Below, piece by piece: positions 1 through 11,693 of a DNA stretch of 64,000 nt; the stretch's first letter is position 1, and each line of letters starts with the position of its first letter. The notes beneath the pieces were generated by a model. It saw only the letters and a list, made by a program, of their open reading frames with translations. It was not told the DNA's origin and made no database searches. Location: assembly GCA_947652605.1 (NCBI GenBank), contig OX393576.1, positions 14,224,575 through 14,288,574 on the forward strand, given 5' to 3'. Made by a program: the position numbers and the translations under genes. This DNA is from Elmis aenea. Taxonomy: Eukaryota > Arthropoda > Insecta > Coleoptera > Elmidae.

Positions 1-441
1 AATGTGTTAGTAACACAGGCATTTTTCCATTAGTTATGCATTTGTCACGTACGCCATGACATCGTCGATCGTGATAAGAACTAATAATTTTAATAATGTG
101 TGCTTTTGTTTAGATTTCTTCTTGTGTTGCGCTTTTAAAATTGAAGGAACGAAGTTGTAACAAATTTTTTACACTGGCTTATTCATTTTTTTATTTTTTT
201 TGTAAATATCGTTTCGCAGAAATCGCGTTCTGGAGTGTCGCAAATCGTCAAAATAAATTAAATATGGACCCCCATGTGATAATGGCATTGTGTTATTTAA
301 AAAGCACGCGTTTGCTCGCGCACACACAAGGGGATGTGTCATGTTCTTGTGACTTGTTTTCTATTGTGCTTTTCCAAAGCAACCCTGCTTTATGTGTATA
401 GTGTATCGTGGGTGGCAGTGCGTCCAATAAAGGCAAAATTA
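1..441. other. AT-rich stretch, no gene seen
   Basis: No recognisable protein, RNA gene or repeat boundary. Short open frames here have no family signature. Confidence 0.6.
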
Positions 442-452
442 TATGATGAGTT

Positions 453-720
453 GGTCGGGGTCACGTGTTTTTTCCGCTCGCGCGGAGACTGCTATAGGGG
501 GGTTGACCCCCTCTTCAGTCGTTAGAGGTACAAGGATAATGGGTAGGGATGTGGATAGTCAAGAATGGGTAAGGATAGGTGGAAGTACTGCCACAGCATT
601 TGCCTTAACCATAGAGGAAACCACCTGAAACCTCTACAATGACAGTCGGCCCTGGGAATCGAACCCAGGACCTCCCGATTACCAGTTAGGTTGTTTTACC
701 AACCAGCCACCAAGCTCGGT
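453..720 (-). repeat. tRNA-derived SINE (copy 1)
   Basis: Reading the minus strand, the element opens with a tRNA-like head. An A-box-like TGGCTGGTTGG lies near 700 and a B-box-like GGGTTCGATTCCC near 652-667. A body follows that matches the SINE at 42208-42461 through the stretch 'gtagaggtttcaggtgg' and 'cagtacttccacct'. The flanks carry TATGATGAGTT at 442-452 and 721-731, an 11-bp target-site duplication. Such SINEs are transcribed by RNA polymerase III and moved by LINE machinery. The 3' part (453-510) differs from the other copy and has no long poly(A); only six T's at 468-473 hint at one. Confidence 0.8.
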
Positions 721-992
721 TATGATGAGTTTAAATCTTAAGCGGTAATCTAAGTTGTAATGTGACCGGGCCCTATCTAGAATAGCTGTCGACGGAGCAA
801 CCCCCACAGCGCAGAGCAGCCTTTTGTTCACCCCAAATGGGCCAAATGTCCTTCTTCACTTCATAGGTTAGGTCTTAACGAACTGTTTCGTCTTAATAGG
901 TTATCCTGTTCTTTTTTTTACCTCTTGCCTTATAATTTAAAATTTGTGTTTCAGTAGTCGAGATTCGTGCATCCTTTCTAGATGTTTTTGGC

Positions 993-1157
993 CAGAACCT
1001 ACTAGAGGGGAGGTCTTGAGGGGCTGCATCACCGGGCCCCCAGTCTGAGGGGCCCCTAAATTTTTTTTAAAGCCATCATAAAAAACAGATTATTTCATTC
1101 AAAAGGGCCCCCAAATTTTAACTTTCCCGGGCCCCCTCTTACCTCTAGGAGGCCCTG
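993..1157. mobile_element. hAT-type MITE
   Basis: The ends are inverted: CAGAACCTACTAGAGG on the left and, read in reverse, CAGGGCCTCCTAGAGG on the right. Internal GGGCCCC blocks are mirrored. The flanks TTTTTGGC (985-992) and TTCTTGGC (1158-1165) match at 7 of 8 positions, the 8-bp duplication expected for hAT transposition. There is no coding capacity, so it would need a transposase supplied in trans. Confidence 0.75.
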
Positions 1158-1340
1158 TTCTTGGCAGTTGTTTTTACCTGCTAAAATTCTTTTACATGCC
1201 TTTACTTGTCTCAAGAATTTCATTTCCGAAGCTCGTATTCTTCACTCATTTTCCTTCCTCATAGTTCACATTTCACTTCCATAAAAAATAACAGGAGTTG
1301 CCATTACTTTATAGAACTTTAAACAATATGAAACAAATGA

Positions 1341-1592
1341 ATGTTTTTATCTTACAATCAACAACTGTACACCTTTTTCCCCAAAAATACTTTTGTACCA
1401 TGTATAACCGAGTTATTAACGTTTAAAAAAATTCCCATTTTGATTTTGGCTTATTATCTATCAGCGTGCCATGGAACTTTTTTAAAACATTTACGCATCA
1501 CTGAATGGGTCTCAGAAAGGAGAACATTTTGTCTAATTTAAACTTCTTTGGTAGCTCTTACAGTTTACGAAATCCTAATAGTGGCTCTTCTA
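1341..1592 (+). repeat. Right half of the 40661-type MITE
   Basis: The stretch aligns by eye with the right half of the element at 40661-41399. Shared blocks include 'accgagttattaacg', 'gcgtgccatg', 'tttacgcatcact' and the terminal 'cgaaatcctaatagtggc'. The left half is absent and the last bases have diverged, so this is a decayed fragment. Confidence 0.7.
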
Positions 1593-2305
1593 TGTGGATC
1601 AACCTGTATAAATTTATATACAATAATAATGTAGGTCGATGTTTTTGTAAAATAAAATGCAATTTTAAAGAGATTGAATTGAATGTTATTGTCAACCCAG
1701 CTAGCTTTGGCCTAGTTGATGACTTATGGTGTAAAACAACCCTTCTGATTGGTCATTTGAAATAGCAAACATTTAATGAAGCTTTTAATTTACTCATAAT
1801 GACGTTTGCATGTAATAAGGTGAATAAATTACAGCCATTTGATGTAAAATTCAATTATAAATGGCACACAGCCTGTATATAAAAAATGATGGTTATGCTA
1901 CAAAGTAATATCAAATTATTTGTGTAAAAAACACATGCTGAATCGCAATACAAATTAGAAAATAGCAATTTTTACAGCAATATACCATAATTACATGAAA
2001 GAAAGTGGTACTTACCTAGGTTACTAAAAATATTTTGGTTTTCATTGGTATATTTATATTTTACAAGATGGTTTACCCGGCGTTGCACGGGCGATTACAA
2101 TTTTAATTACTGTTTTAACTTGAATAAGCCCAATTATTCCAAATCATACACAAATGACATACTCTGATCAATCATCTTTTCATTTTCTTATAATTCCTTA
2201 AAAAATAACTATTTATTGCTTAAAAATTGAATAATAACTCAAATTTATTTTCTTTCGTCTTGTTTCAATTAAAAATGTACTAATAAAAATAATACTTCAT
2301 TTACT

Positions 2306-2535
2306 TGACAAATACACCGCGCCGTATCGTGTTTTGACTAGGTATTTGCCGACGTAAGATCGAATCCCGTCCAAGTATTTTTTTTTTTTTAAATTGGTAA
2401 TATGTGCTTGTACTTAAAGTTTGGCGTTAGATCTGCAAGGTCCTAAATAGTAACTGTGCAAAATTTGATCCCGATCGGTCAACGGGCCTAGGATTCTATA
2501 GCGAACAAACAAACAAACACACAAACAAGCTCTTT
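2306..2535 (+). repeat. SINE or LINE 3' tail with CAAA repeats
   Basis: A B-box-like GATCGAATCCC (about 2360) is followed by a T-run. Then comes 'gatcccgatcggtcaacggg' and a tail of (CAAA/ACAA) repeats at 2502-2530. A 'cgatcggt...' module before a short tandem tail is typical of insect RTE-type LINEs and the SINEs that borrow their 3' ends. The left boundary is unclear. 'acccggcgttgcacgggcg' at about 2077-2096 may belong to the same retroposon. Confidence 0.45.
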
Positions 2536-2541
2536 TATATA

Positions 2542-3168
2542 CAGGGTGTGTAAAAATTGGCGGAAGGGCTACACGGGGCGATGTTCTTCGTAAAATTCTA
2601 AGTCGAAAATCTTAATACGAAAATGTTGTACCATGCTTCCTATGGCCTCAGGAACCATTAAAAGAAAGAAAAAAAATTGGCAACATTGCATACATTGATT
2701 TGCGTTTGGACATTTTTTTATCAGCAATTTTTACTTAGGTATTTACAATTTTTTTTCGTACTGAAAGCCTTCAGTTCGTAAACATAGCTGCAAACTTTTG
2801 GGTATCGTAAAACACAAACTAGAAATAATTACGAGAAAAACAGAGATGACAGTTAATGAAAATGTTGCCATATGTATTACTGTCATTAAAATCAGTGATT
2901 TACATATTTTCAACACCAATTTTTGAAAGGAAGAACACAATATCTAGGAAAAAATGCTATTCGAAATCTATTTTTATTCCAAATTGCAGCTTTTTCATTT
3001 GCAAGTATTAAATAATAACGCTTATTAAAGGACTAAATGTCAAAACTTTGAGGACCTCTTGCAGGCACAGCAAGCATGGTACAACATTTTCGTATTAAGA
3101 TTTTCGACTTAGAATTTTACGAAGAACATCGCCCCGTGTAGCCCTTCCGCCAATGTTTACACACCCTG
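2542..3168. mobile_element. CAGGGTG MITE with ~110-bp inverted ends
   Basis: The left arm starts CAGGGTGTGTAAAAATTGGC. The right arm is its inverted copy and ends ACACCCTG, with TA on both sides. The arms pair almost perfectly for about 110 bp (for example 'cggaagggctacacggggcg' at 2560-2579 against 3132-3151 reversed). The centre (2650-3060) encodes nothing convincing. Class II, TA target; the superfamily is not fixed by the sequence alone. Confidence 0.85.
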
Positions 3169-3169
3169 T

Positions 3170-4540
3170 ATATAGATAATTACTTAAGACGATATTTTTT
3201 ACAAGAAACCACGTGTAAAGTTATAGTGTAACTGCATTCTTTATCAACGCTCTGTTTAAGATCATTTTGTAAAGTTTTGAATATATTTATAAAGAATGCA
3301 TCCACCTTATTTAAAGGAAGTTTTATTTTATAACGTTTAATTAACATTTCATGTTTTTATTTTAGTTGTATCATAACTCAGTTGCATCAGGAAAACGGAA
3401 TTAATTAAATAGATATAATGTGCTTTTATTTACTAATTTTTTTAAGCAGCCATAACGCTATTTTTGTAATAATTTAGAAGTCTTGCGACGTTCGTATAAG
3501 ATTAAAAATGACTCCATTTGTACGTCAGGAAGTGCTGTTTTTGCTTTATCTATCATGTTAATGGCTGGATTGAAGATATAGCAAACAAAGCATTTACCAA
3601 AAAGCGTTCTAGACAAGAAGACATATATTAAAGTGACTGGGTTGCGTGTTGTGACAGTTAACAGATGTTCCTCGATAGTGTATTAACAAAAAATACCACT
3701 TTGGTAATTCATGTCTTGGGTATTGCTCTCACGTTTGTGTGTCGTGTGTACGAGGCAACGAACGGTTCTCTCTTTGCCTTTGTAGTTTCTTTTACTTATC
3801 CTTCAAAATCGTGCACAGAACAATAATTGGAACGCGTTGCTTGCCCGTTTAGGCGATGCACATCCTTAGTTCTTGGAACCATAAATTTCTTTCGTGTAGG
3901 CAGTTCGCGCTGTTTTTATTTTCTTTTCTAAATTGATTTTTGAAGTGTTCAGGATACCGCTCGACCGTGGCTTTATAAAGAAAATAAAAGGAGATTTGCG
4001 AGTCGTTTGATTTTTCATGTGCCACTACGTATTCCTATAACGCATTTTCACATAACATCAAGTTTATTCTCGATGTATAATATAAAGCTTTGATTTATAT
4101 ACATCAACATAGGATTATTAATGAAATCCCTATTAATTGACGTATTTCTCTGAACATAAGCGTTACCTCGAAAAAGTTGCAGGTAGTTTCATATCAAAAT
4201 CCCTTAATTAAAAGTACTTGGGTAACATTTTGCATACAAAATCTACTTCTTGTAAATAAATTTACCGTACCATAGATATATAACTTTGATAAGTAAGGAT
4301 TAAATGCGTTTTATTTTACACAGGGTGTTTCACTAAAATATCATCCTCACCATTGACCATTGGTTCTTAAAAACTAGGAGTATGAAACTTACAGACAGAA
4401 CCAGTTAAATAAGTAGAATTTTCACTTGACCACCAATTTTAAACAACTCTCGCTGTACCAATTACAAAAAAAATCGTTTTTAAATTCTTTAATATTTTTT
4501 GCTTTTTATCGGCTCTAAAGATGGGCTTGTTATGCATTAT
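3170..4540. other. Unique AT-rich stretch, no gene
   Basis: No protein or RNA gene seen. A single CAGGGTGTTTCAC terminus starts at 4321 without a visible partner, so it is a solo end or decayed fragment. Confidence 0.5.
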
Positions 4541-4541
4541 A

Positions 4542-4793
4542 CCGTGTAACTGAGTTTTGGTACACCCCTTTTTTTCTTTAGTTTTAATTTTAGATAAATG
4601 ACATTTTAGTCATATGTGTACAACCGGATTATTTGAACATCTGTACACTATTTTTTCACTTCCAATATCGCCGGAAATGCACATATGTTCAAATATTCCG
4701 TTTTTTTTATACACATCATATGACTTAAATTTTATTTATCCAAAATCAAAACTAAAGAAAAAAGGGGATATACCAGAACTTAGTTACACCCGG
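4542..4793. mobile_element. CCGGGTG palindromic MITE, short form
   Basis: Both ends read CCG(G/T)GTGTAACT inward and are flanked by TA. The arms are about 115 bp each and nearly fill the element; the loop is around 4640-4675. The arm matches the outer shell of the larger elements at 43622-44619 and 46264-47513, including 'ggtacacccc', 'tttagataaatga' and 'cgccggaaatg'. This looks like the shell on its own, without the long interior. Confidence 0.75.
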
Positions 4794-4889
4794 TATAATT
4801 CGAGCAATCAAATGGTATAGCGTTTGTTTCTAGATACTTTTCAAATGTTTTGTAGGCAATAGCATTTTTCTTCTTTCTTCTAGTTAAGC

Positions 4890-5110
4890 TTTACGTTAGC
4901 CTGTTCTACCTTCGATCTACCTCGTCAAGTTTCAGAGTTATCGCTCCATCTATTTCTTGAGCTCCCAACGCCTTTTCTTCCCAAGGGTGATTTATCTCCA
5001 GCTATTCTTTCTACTCAGTCTTCTTGCATTCTATCGATTTGTTAGTCCCATTCTTTTTTCTCTTATGTCCCTTTCATTTATATTGTCCACAACGCGTGGT
5101 CTTCTAAAAC
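4890..5110 (-). pseudogene. LINE reverse-transcriptase C-terminal tail, decayed
   Basis: Minus-strand translation over several frames gives pieces resembling the tail after the RT domain in insect LINEs. One piece is 'NERDIREKRMGLTNR'; after a frame change another reads 'SPLGRKGVGSSRNRWSDN'. The second resembles the 'PLGRRxRGRPRxRWxDD' signature found near the end of many LINE ORFs. Stops and frame changes interrupt it and no active site is included. The clade cannot be named. The call rests on motif resemblance read by eye. Confidence 0.4.
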
Positions 5111-5239
5111 TGTTGCTTCTCTCTTTGCCCAATAGAGTTTGTTGGCAGTTTTCTTTGGTACTCGTATTTCTGCTAATCAGCTGTTTTTTTTTTCTAACAG
5201 ACGCCATACAGGATTTTCACACCCATAAAAATTAAAGCT

Positions 5240-5450
5240 TAGGTACGTCAAAATTGCCAAGACAAGATAATTACATGTATATATTAGCCAAAAAGCCGTT
5301 AAAATCGTAAGTATTATGTGTTCGTAGAAAAAATTTGCTAGATAACACGAGTTGTAAAGCAATTACGCGCTCGTGGAAATACGTAACTTTACCACTCGTG
5401 CGTAATATGCTTCTTGTTATGCAATATACTATAACAGTATAAGTAAATAA
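5240..5450 (+). repeat. Dispersed repeat, copy 1
   Basis: This stretch matches 38868-39235 in the same order: 'tatattagccaaaaagccgt', 'taacacgagttgtaaagcaa' and 'actcgtg...taatatgcttct'. In the second copy a hAT MITE interrupts the match, and here the sequence runs through uninterrupted. It has no coding signal and the family is unknown to me. Confidence 0.7.
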
Positions 5451-6122
5451 TTGTTACAACTGTTAACAAGACCTGCTCCCTTTTTCTATTCGTATGGCTA
5501 TGCGTGATAAACCCTAATAAGTTTTAAAGAAATCAAAAGAACGCAACCATAAACTATGATAACGACACTAAATTACAGCGACTTTCACATAAATTGGCAC
5601 CACGCCGTATTATCATAACATGTGGTACCAAAACGGTGTAAACTGTCCCCCCGGCTTATTACAAAATAGTCGGGTATACAGCGACAGTCCAGTAAATAAC
5701 GACAGCAATTAATTTTTATTACTATGTTTGATACTTATCGTGAATATTGAAAATGTATTTTAAAAACTTATCTACTGAAAGATAACAAATGATAGCCGGT
5801 ACCTCTGGGTGTCAATAATACGATCACGCCAATTTACCATTAATATTCAATAAGGGTCGCATCAATCAATGTAGCCTATTACATTATTACACGCAGGCGT
5901 AGCAGTAACAGGTTGATATACGTAATAAGAGCAGACCACTCACTCGCTATCTGCTGTATAAAATATTTCTGCTTCTTTTATCACCACTTTTACTTTTGTT
6001 CCGGCCAATACACAGCCGTTTTAAATGTTGCATAATAAACTTAACGCTAATATTCCATGAATTTGTAACGGAAGGGTGACACGAGAAAGCAAATCATTAA
6101 AAAGCTTGTGACTTGTGACGTA
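5451..6122. other. AT-rich stretch, nothing recognised
   Basis: No supported gene, repeat boundary or RNA. Confidence 0.5.
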
Positions 6123-6520
6123 CAGGGTGGGCAAATTTCGATGTTTTCATGGGGAATCTTGGTAACTATAAGAGTTATGGAAAAACGGACCCCCGTTCCT
6201 CGATCTCTTTTTTTGAGAAAAAGTTTATGGTGAAAATTAAAATTGGTTATCGTCTTTTGTTTTCGAGTTATAGCCGATAACTCGATTTTTCGTTTTATGA
6301 CTATATCTCGCTTGTTTATGAAAATAAACAAAAATAATTTTGATGTTCTACAGGCACTTTTTTGATGAGAATGCAGTGGCGTAGACAATTTTTCAAAAAA
6401 AAATCGAAATTCGAGTTGTGACATAAAAAGTTGTATTTTTTTAAATGTAACCCATAGTTGGCTGTGGCATCACGAGAAAGAGGATTTTTTCTCCATTCCA
6501 ATAATATATATCATGTAGGG
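6123..6520 (+). repeat. CAGGGTG element, left-end fragment
   Basis: A CAGGGTGGGCAAATTTCG terminus preceded by TA is followed by 'catggggaatc' and 'ataagagttatgg'. That module is shared with other CAGGGTG families here ('catggggatctcgcttat' at 7613). No matching right end was found before 7613. The open frames in 6047-6501 are by-products of this AT-rich repeat. Confidence 0.5.
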
Positions 6521-7503
6521 TCGATTTATTAATTTTCCTTACATTATAGCAAAAATTGAGTAATTTTTCATAGTTTATTTTGTTTTTAGTAGTAGGCTTA
6601 TGTCATTAAGAATATAACTGGTAAAACAAACTGTCATTCTGTTGTTTCAATGATAGTTAGACAGAAATAATCACGTTTAATTATTGATTGTTTATATTTT
6701 TGTACCTTAAAAACACGAAATGGCTTATAAATACTACTAAAAGTATGATATGTTAGAATGTTTTTATTTAAAGTAATAATAATTCTGAAGCTGCAAGTGA
6801 AACATATTTTAATCGTTATAGATCGGGGAGAAATAAAGTCTACAGGAATTTTCTTGTTAGAGACGCATTCGGGTAGATTTAATTTGTAAATTTTCACAAT
6901 CATTTTTAATTTTAGGGTCAAAAGATTTACCTCCTCAATCAAAAAGTCTGTGACAATTGGAGGAAAAAAATTCTCAGAAAATTTAATTCTTGATAAAAAT
7001 TGATGCATGACCTAAAACTAATTTTAAAGATACATTTTTTTTATGTGACACTGGAATTTAACGATTTAAAAAATATTCGCAAAAGTAAAGTGCACCTATT
7101 TTAAGACTTACAATACAAATCGTGGGAAAAAAATTGTTTAGACATCAAATATATGACAATACAAAATTTGACGTTAAAATTTCATTTTTGAATTTTATAG
7201 TAGTAGTCAACATTCAAAAATTTTGCAACTAATGAAAAATTCTTTTATTATCCTATTCATTTTTGTGAAATTTTATCAGAAATAAAAGTTTCTGAGATTT
7301 TTTTTTATAAAAAGCTTTTTCATTTGTTGATGCTTTTTGAATGACGCCGTATAGAAGATATAATTCAGGGTGAATAACGAATAAAAAGACGAAAATAAAA
7401 AGGGAAAATAGTCAAGTTAACAAAAAAAATATTTAAAAAAATCGTGATTTTTGTGATTTTTAAAATTTAAATCAATGATTTTTGATTTTTTAAATAAAAA
7501 ACA
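6521..7503. other. Very AT-rich stretch
   Basis: Low-complexity A and T runs, no gene. A region around 7441-7500 has GATTT/AAATC-rich sequence like that in the hAT element at 57929-59150. Confidence 0.45.
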
Positions 7504-7575
7504 AAACACTCTGTATAGTTAAAAATAACTTATGGCTATGTAATAAATAACCACAAACAACTTTTATTGGAAACG
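7504..7575 (+). repeat. Fragment of the 22880-type MITE shell
   Basis: The order 'aaaacactctgtatagtt', 'taataaataaccacaaacaa' and 'cttttattgg' parallels 23660-23725 near the right end of the MITE at 22880-23790. It is a solo piece. Confidence 0.55.
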
Positions 7576-7612
7576 TTTTTTTTGTACGGTTATCACAAGA
7601 CGTGATATTGAT

Positions 7613-8534
7613 CGGGTGTCCCAAATTCGAGTAAATTCATGGGGATCTCGCTTATCTTAAGAGCTACGAGGTCGGTTAAATTAGGGCAAAGTTGCGAAAT
7701 TAGATGCTCATTAATAATCCAAAGAGAAATTGGAAATATCTCAAACGGTATCCGAGAAAATTAGGGAAAACTGGAAAATACGATTTTTGAAAATCGTCTT
7801 TAACTCCTTTGGAGTATGAAATATTTTAAATGTGTAAAGACATTGCCCAAGCAACTTTTCAAGCCGAATCGACTAGTGGTCACAATTTTTTTCTAGATTG
7901 ATTCGTTTTTGTTTTATGACAACCAACTTTATTTTTTCTTATGGGCGCAATTTTTGTTATTTACATAATCAAATAGAATTTATTTTTCTGAATCCATTGA
8001 TGTATCACACATGGTATTTTACTTTTTCTTTCATTGTCAAATTTCAAAAAATACGTTTTAAACAATAACCATTATAAATCAGGTTAGCCGGTCATTGTAG
8101 TTGATGTTGTTTCCATGACAACCGATCAACAAACTAAAAGTTTTGAAGGCCTGTTAGTCGTAAAAATGAACTTTAATAACGAAGAAAAACGCGATATGCT
8201 GCCCATAAGAGAAAACAAAGTTGGTTGTCTAAAACAAAAACGAATCGACCTAGGAAAAATTTGTGACCACCATCCGATTCGCCTTAAAAAGTTGCTTGGG
8301 CAACGTTTTTACACAGTTAAAATATTTCAAACTCCAAAGGAGTTATAAACGATTTTCAAAAATCGTATTATCCAGTTTTTCCTAATTTTCTCGGATACCG
8401 TTTGAGATATTTCCAATTTCTCTTTGGATTATCAATAAGCATCGAATTTAGCAACTTTGCCCTAATTTAACCGACCTCGTAGCTCTTAAGATAAGCGAGA
8501 TCCCCATGCATTTACTCGAATTTGGGACACCCTG
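7613..8534. mobile_element. CGGGTG/CAGGGTG MITE with ~300-bp arms and an ORF start
   Basis: The left end reads CGGGTGTCCCAAATTCGAG and the right end CTCGAATTTGGGACACCCTG; TA follows the right end. The arms pair for about 300 bp, including 'ggggatctcgcttatcttaa' and 'aaagagaaattggaaatatc'. The centre has a start codon at 8167 followed by MNFNNEEKRDMLPIRENK. This resembles the N-terminus (M-x-F-x-x-E-x-x-D-M-L-x-I-Y-G-E) that I associate with arthropod DDE-type transposase ORFs. The rest of that ORF is missing, so this is probably an internal-deletion derivative of an autonomous transposon. Confidence 0.8.
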
Positions 8535-10204
8535 TATACAAACACACTAACACATATGAATTTTATGCGAATGTATTATTCTAGTAAACAAACTAGATGG
8601 TTTCCGGATAAACGTTCAATCGATACTTAAGTTCATTTAGGTTGTAAAGTTACCGCGACACATGCGAGTAACACAATTATTGTGCTAGTTCGTTATAAAA
8701 CGAATTTCACATGATATCTATTATGCATATGTAAACGCTGCCTTACCATGTGTAAGTCACGAAAGTCTGTTGCATTCGTCGGTTGGCCTATTTCCATTCG
8801 TAGCTGCGAAACACTGGGACTCCGTATACAACCGCATTTAAATAAATTGTATTGCGATGGGTAGACTTTAGGGTTAGCAGACGTCATGGATTCGTTGGGC
8901 TTAACTAGGATTCCTCTGCTTTGCATTTGTCAATTTTAAATGCTGTTTGGAAATCAAGATTAGCCTTTGAAAGTAGAAATCCCGACTTGGATTGGGTAAA
9001 ATGTACTCTTGAGCGTATCTAAAAAATATAAAAAAGCTTATTAAATCACATCTTTTTTTTTTAATCTCCTGTCGAAAGCTATGACAGTTTCGACACTCTC
9101 GTCTCTTCATCAGCTACTGTCTTACATATTTATATTTATAAATAATCCTACAATTTTTCAAATAAATTTTAATAGTTTTGAACGAGCATGGGGAAATGTA
9201 TTGTAAAGAGATATTATCTATTTATGACATGGTCAAAAGTTCGTTTGTTTTTATTTGTAACTATAACGACGAAAAGGGGTGACTTAAGTTTTGTGATTTT
9301 AAACATTTCGAAGTGTAACATAATTCGAGTTTTTTAAATCCTTTAAAGCTTTACGATTTAATAAATCATAAACACTTTGTAGTTAATGTAAAAGAAAGCG
9401 CGTAAATTTAAATAAAGCGGATATTAATAATATTTCCTTCCGTATCTGTCTTTTAAAAGGAGACTAAAGTGATTTATTCCTGCAATTTTATGTTACATCT
9501 GAATAGTATCTACGTGCATGTACAAAGTCACTTACCTTTTGTACAGCGGGTTTTGTACATTATTTTGAAACTGAAAAATTGCAGACGATGAACTGGGATA
9601 TATTGTAGGTTACAGAAGGAGTTTAATTAAATTAAAACGTTTTTCATTAACGTGTACAAGAAAATTCGAGTGTTTAGTAATTGCCTTGCGCTAAAAAGGT
9701 GTAAAGTATTGATTACATGTACTTTTAACTTGGAAACTCCAGCGTGTTTTAAGAATTCTTGCCTAATTTTAAAATTCGTTTGTTTTTAATTAGCATTTTA
9801 TTAAAACAAAAATGAAAAATTGCTCTTGCAAGAAAACAATATTTTATGTATCGCAAATATAAATATGTATAATGTCTAGAATATTATATTTAAATAAACA
9901 ATATCTGTACTGTAAGTAATAGAAGTAATTTGGGTGCGATAAATAGTTGGATAAGTAAATAAATGAATAATGTACAGAGCACTATTTAAACTCCTTTTTA
10001 GACTATACTAATTTGTAACTATTTTTTCGTTTGAGAAAATAGCATAGAATTTTTATGTAAAAATTTCGTTCAAGAATTTACCATGGAAAATATGAACCAT
10101 TTACATTGTACTATTTTTTGGTACGAACAATATATTTTGGTTACTTTTTAGTAACTTTAATTATATTTTGTTGGCAACTTGAGTAACCCTGTCAAATGTT
10201 TATT
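8535..10204. other. Mostly unique sequence, no gene seen
   Basis: 8660-8930 is less AT-rich than its surroundings but shows no coding signature. No repeat boundary was identified. Confidence 0.5.
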
Positions 10205-10393
10205 TATATTTTGATGTTTATTTGTATATGGGTGCTTTTAGGTTGACTATCCGATTTTCACCCGGAGTCTCCGGGTTTTAACATCTTTTCTCCAGGCTCC
10301 GGGTTTTATTATGATTTCTCCTGGTTTCTTAATAGTACCAAAAATTAACAACCGAAGAAAACAGCACCCATACAAAAAATTGTATCAAAATAT
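10205..10393. repeat. Inverted repeat with duplicated centre
   Basis: 'tatattttgatgtttatttg' plus 'tatgggtgc' at 10205-10235 is mirrored by 'gcacccata...tatcaaaatata' at 10364-10393. The centre carries a tandem pair of about 30 bp ('ctccgggttttaacatc' and 'ctccgggttttattatg', 10268-10320). Likely a MITE; superfamily unknown. Confidence 0.6.
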
Positions 10394-10463
10394 AAGCGTA
10401 AGTCGGATATATCAATGAAAACAAGAAATACGATCGTATTGTCGATTTTTTTTTCTCCCTAAA

Positions 10464-10992
10464 TATCGGGTGATCGAAAATGTTGATGCCAAGGGTGTTA
10501 GGAACTTTGTTCGAACGGATGGTAACCCATCGGGGAAAATCAGTGGCGTGGGAAAAAAAGTTTGTATTGACAGAACGGGTTATAATATTCTCCATTTAAA
10601 TACGACAGCTACAGTTTTTACTGACAAAAAGATTTGCAAAGCTTTTTGTTTAAAAGAATTAGCTCCATAAAAACAATTAAGTGAGGCTACCTTAAATCAG
10701 TTCCTTTATTAATATGCATACATATGTAAATATTGGTCACCCACGAAATGACAGAACAACCTGAACGCACAGAAAACGAAAAACTGATAACTGATTTTTA
10801 CGAAAAGATGCAAATTAAAACGAAAAGCTACTAACCGCACACGAAATGACAGGTCAACCTGAAAGTCACAGAAAACGTCAATAACACTACGCCACTGATA
10901 TCCTAGTTTTACATTGAGATACCAACTAAAACTTGGTTATTTTATTTTCGGTCTGAAGTTAGCGGGCATCAGTCATTGTTGATCACCCGATA
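10464..10992. mobile_element. MITE with TATCGGGTGATC ends
   Basis: The left end TATCGGGTGATC and the right end GATCACCCGATA are exact inverted copies. Imperfect similarity continues inward ('atgttgatgcc' against 'atgactgatgcc'). The interior has a direct repeat about 100 bp apart: 'cacgaaatgacag', 'caacctgaa' and 'cacagaaaacg' at 10742-10778 and again at 10840-10876. It encodes nothing recognisable. Confidence 0.65.
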
Positions 10993-11646
10993 CTATGTTT
11001 TGCCTCTGTATGTTATCATTTCGGGAAGTCGCGTATATGCCTTGATTTTAAATTTATTTATTACATCGTAATATATCCATAAAACTAAATGTTGTAATTT
11101 GCTTGATTTTTGCTTTTTATGTATCAGCATCGCATATTTCCCACTGAGGAATTTTCTTTTTATTACGAATTAAAATCCCGGAAAACTACCAAAAATTAAG
11201 GTGTATTTTCTACCCCCCTCCGCCCCTGTCATCGTCAACAAGTTTACATAAACTGAAATCTAGCCACCCTAGTGCTTATTATACATAATTACAAATGAAC
11301 AGAAAACTACTACTTATGGCTCCAGTATCATTAATGTTGTTACTAAACAATCAATAACGAACTGATTCTTATTTCATTTAACCTAACCCAAAAATGATAT
11401 GCTGTCAGACACAATTACAGTACCTAGAATACACATGCGCGCATGCTAAATATTGGATGGAATTAGAACAGGTCCTATTTTGGTACGATTTTTTCGTTCA
11501 AGATTTTGAATTTCTGATTGACACGGTCCTATAAAATCGTATGCGATTTTCTTAACAAAAAAATAGTATTGTATAAAACAGACTTACCTAATAGTTGTAA
11601 TGGTATATTTTACAACAAGAGATGAAAGTCCAGTTTTTTTCGTGAG

Positions 11647-11693
11647 GTGAGATATCTTCACGAGCCGCAAAGCGGCGAGTGAGCAAATCTCAC
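11647..11693. repeat. Short imperfect hairpin
   Basis: About 22-bp arms (GTGAGAT...GAGCCGC and GCGGCGAGTGAG...ATCTCAC) around an AAA loop. Likely a relic of an unidentified repeat. Confidence 0.5.

Noticed and set aside
4957..5235. 92-codon hydrophobic plus-strand frame resembling a membrane protein
   Set aside because: It lies antisense to the LINE tail relic; the hydrophobic look comes from T-rich sequence.
6047..7008. Minus-strand frames of 61-125 codons
   Set aside because: AT-rich repeat sequence with lysine/phenylalanine-biased translations and no motif.
8115..8348. 77-codon frame as a complete small gene
   Set aside because: It lies between and partly in the arms of a MITE; only the first residues from 8167 resemble a transposase start.
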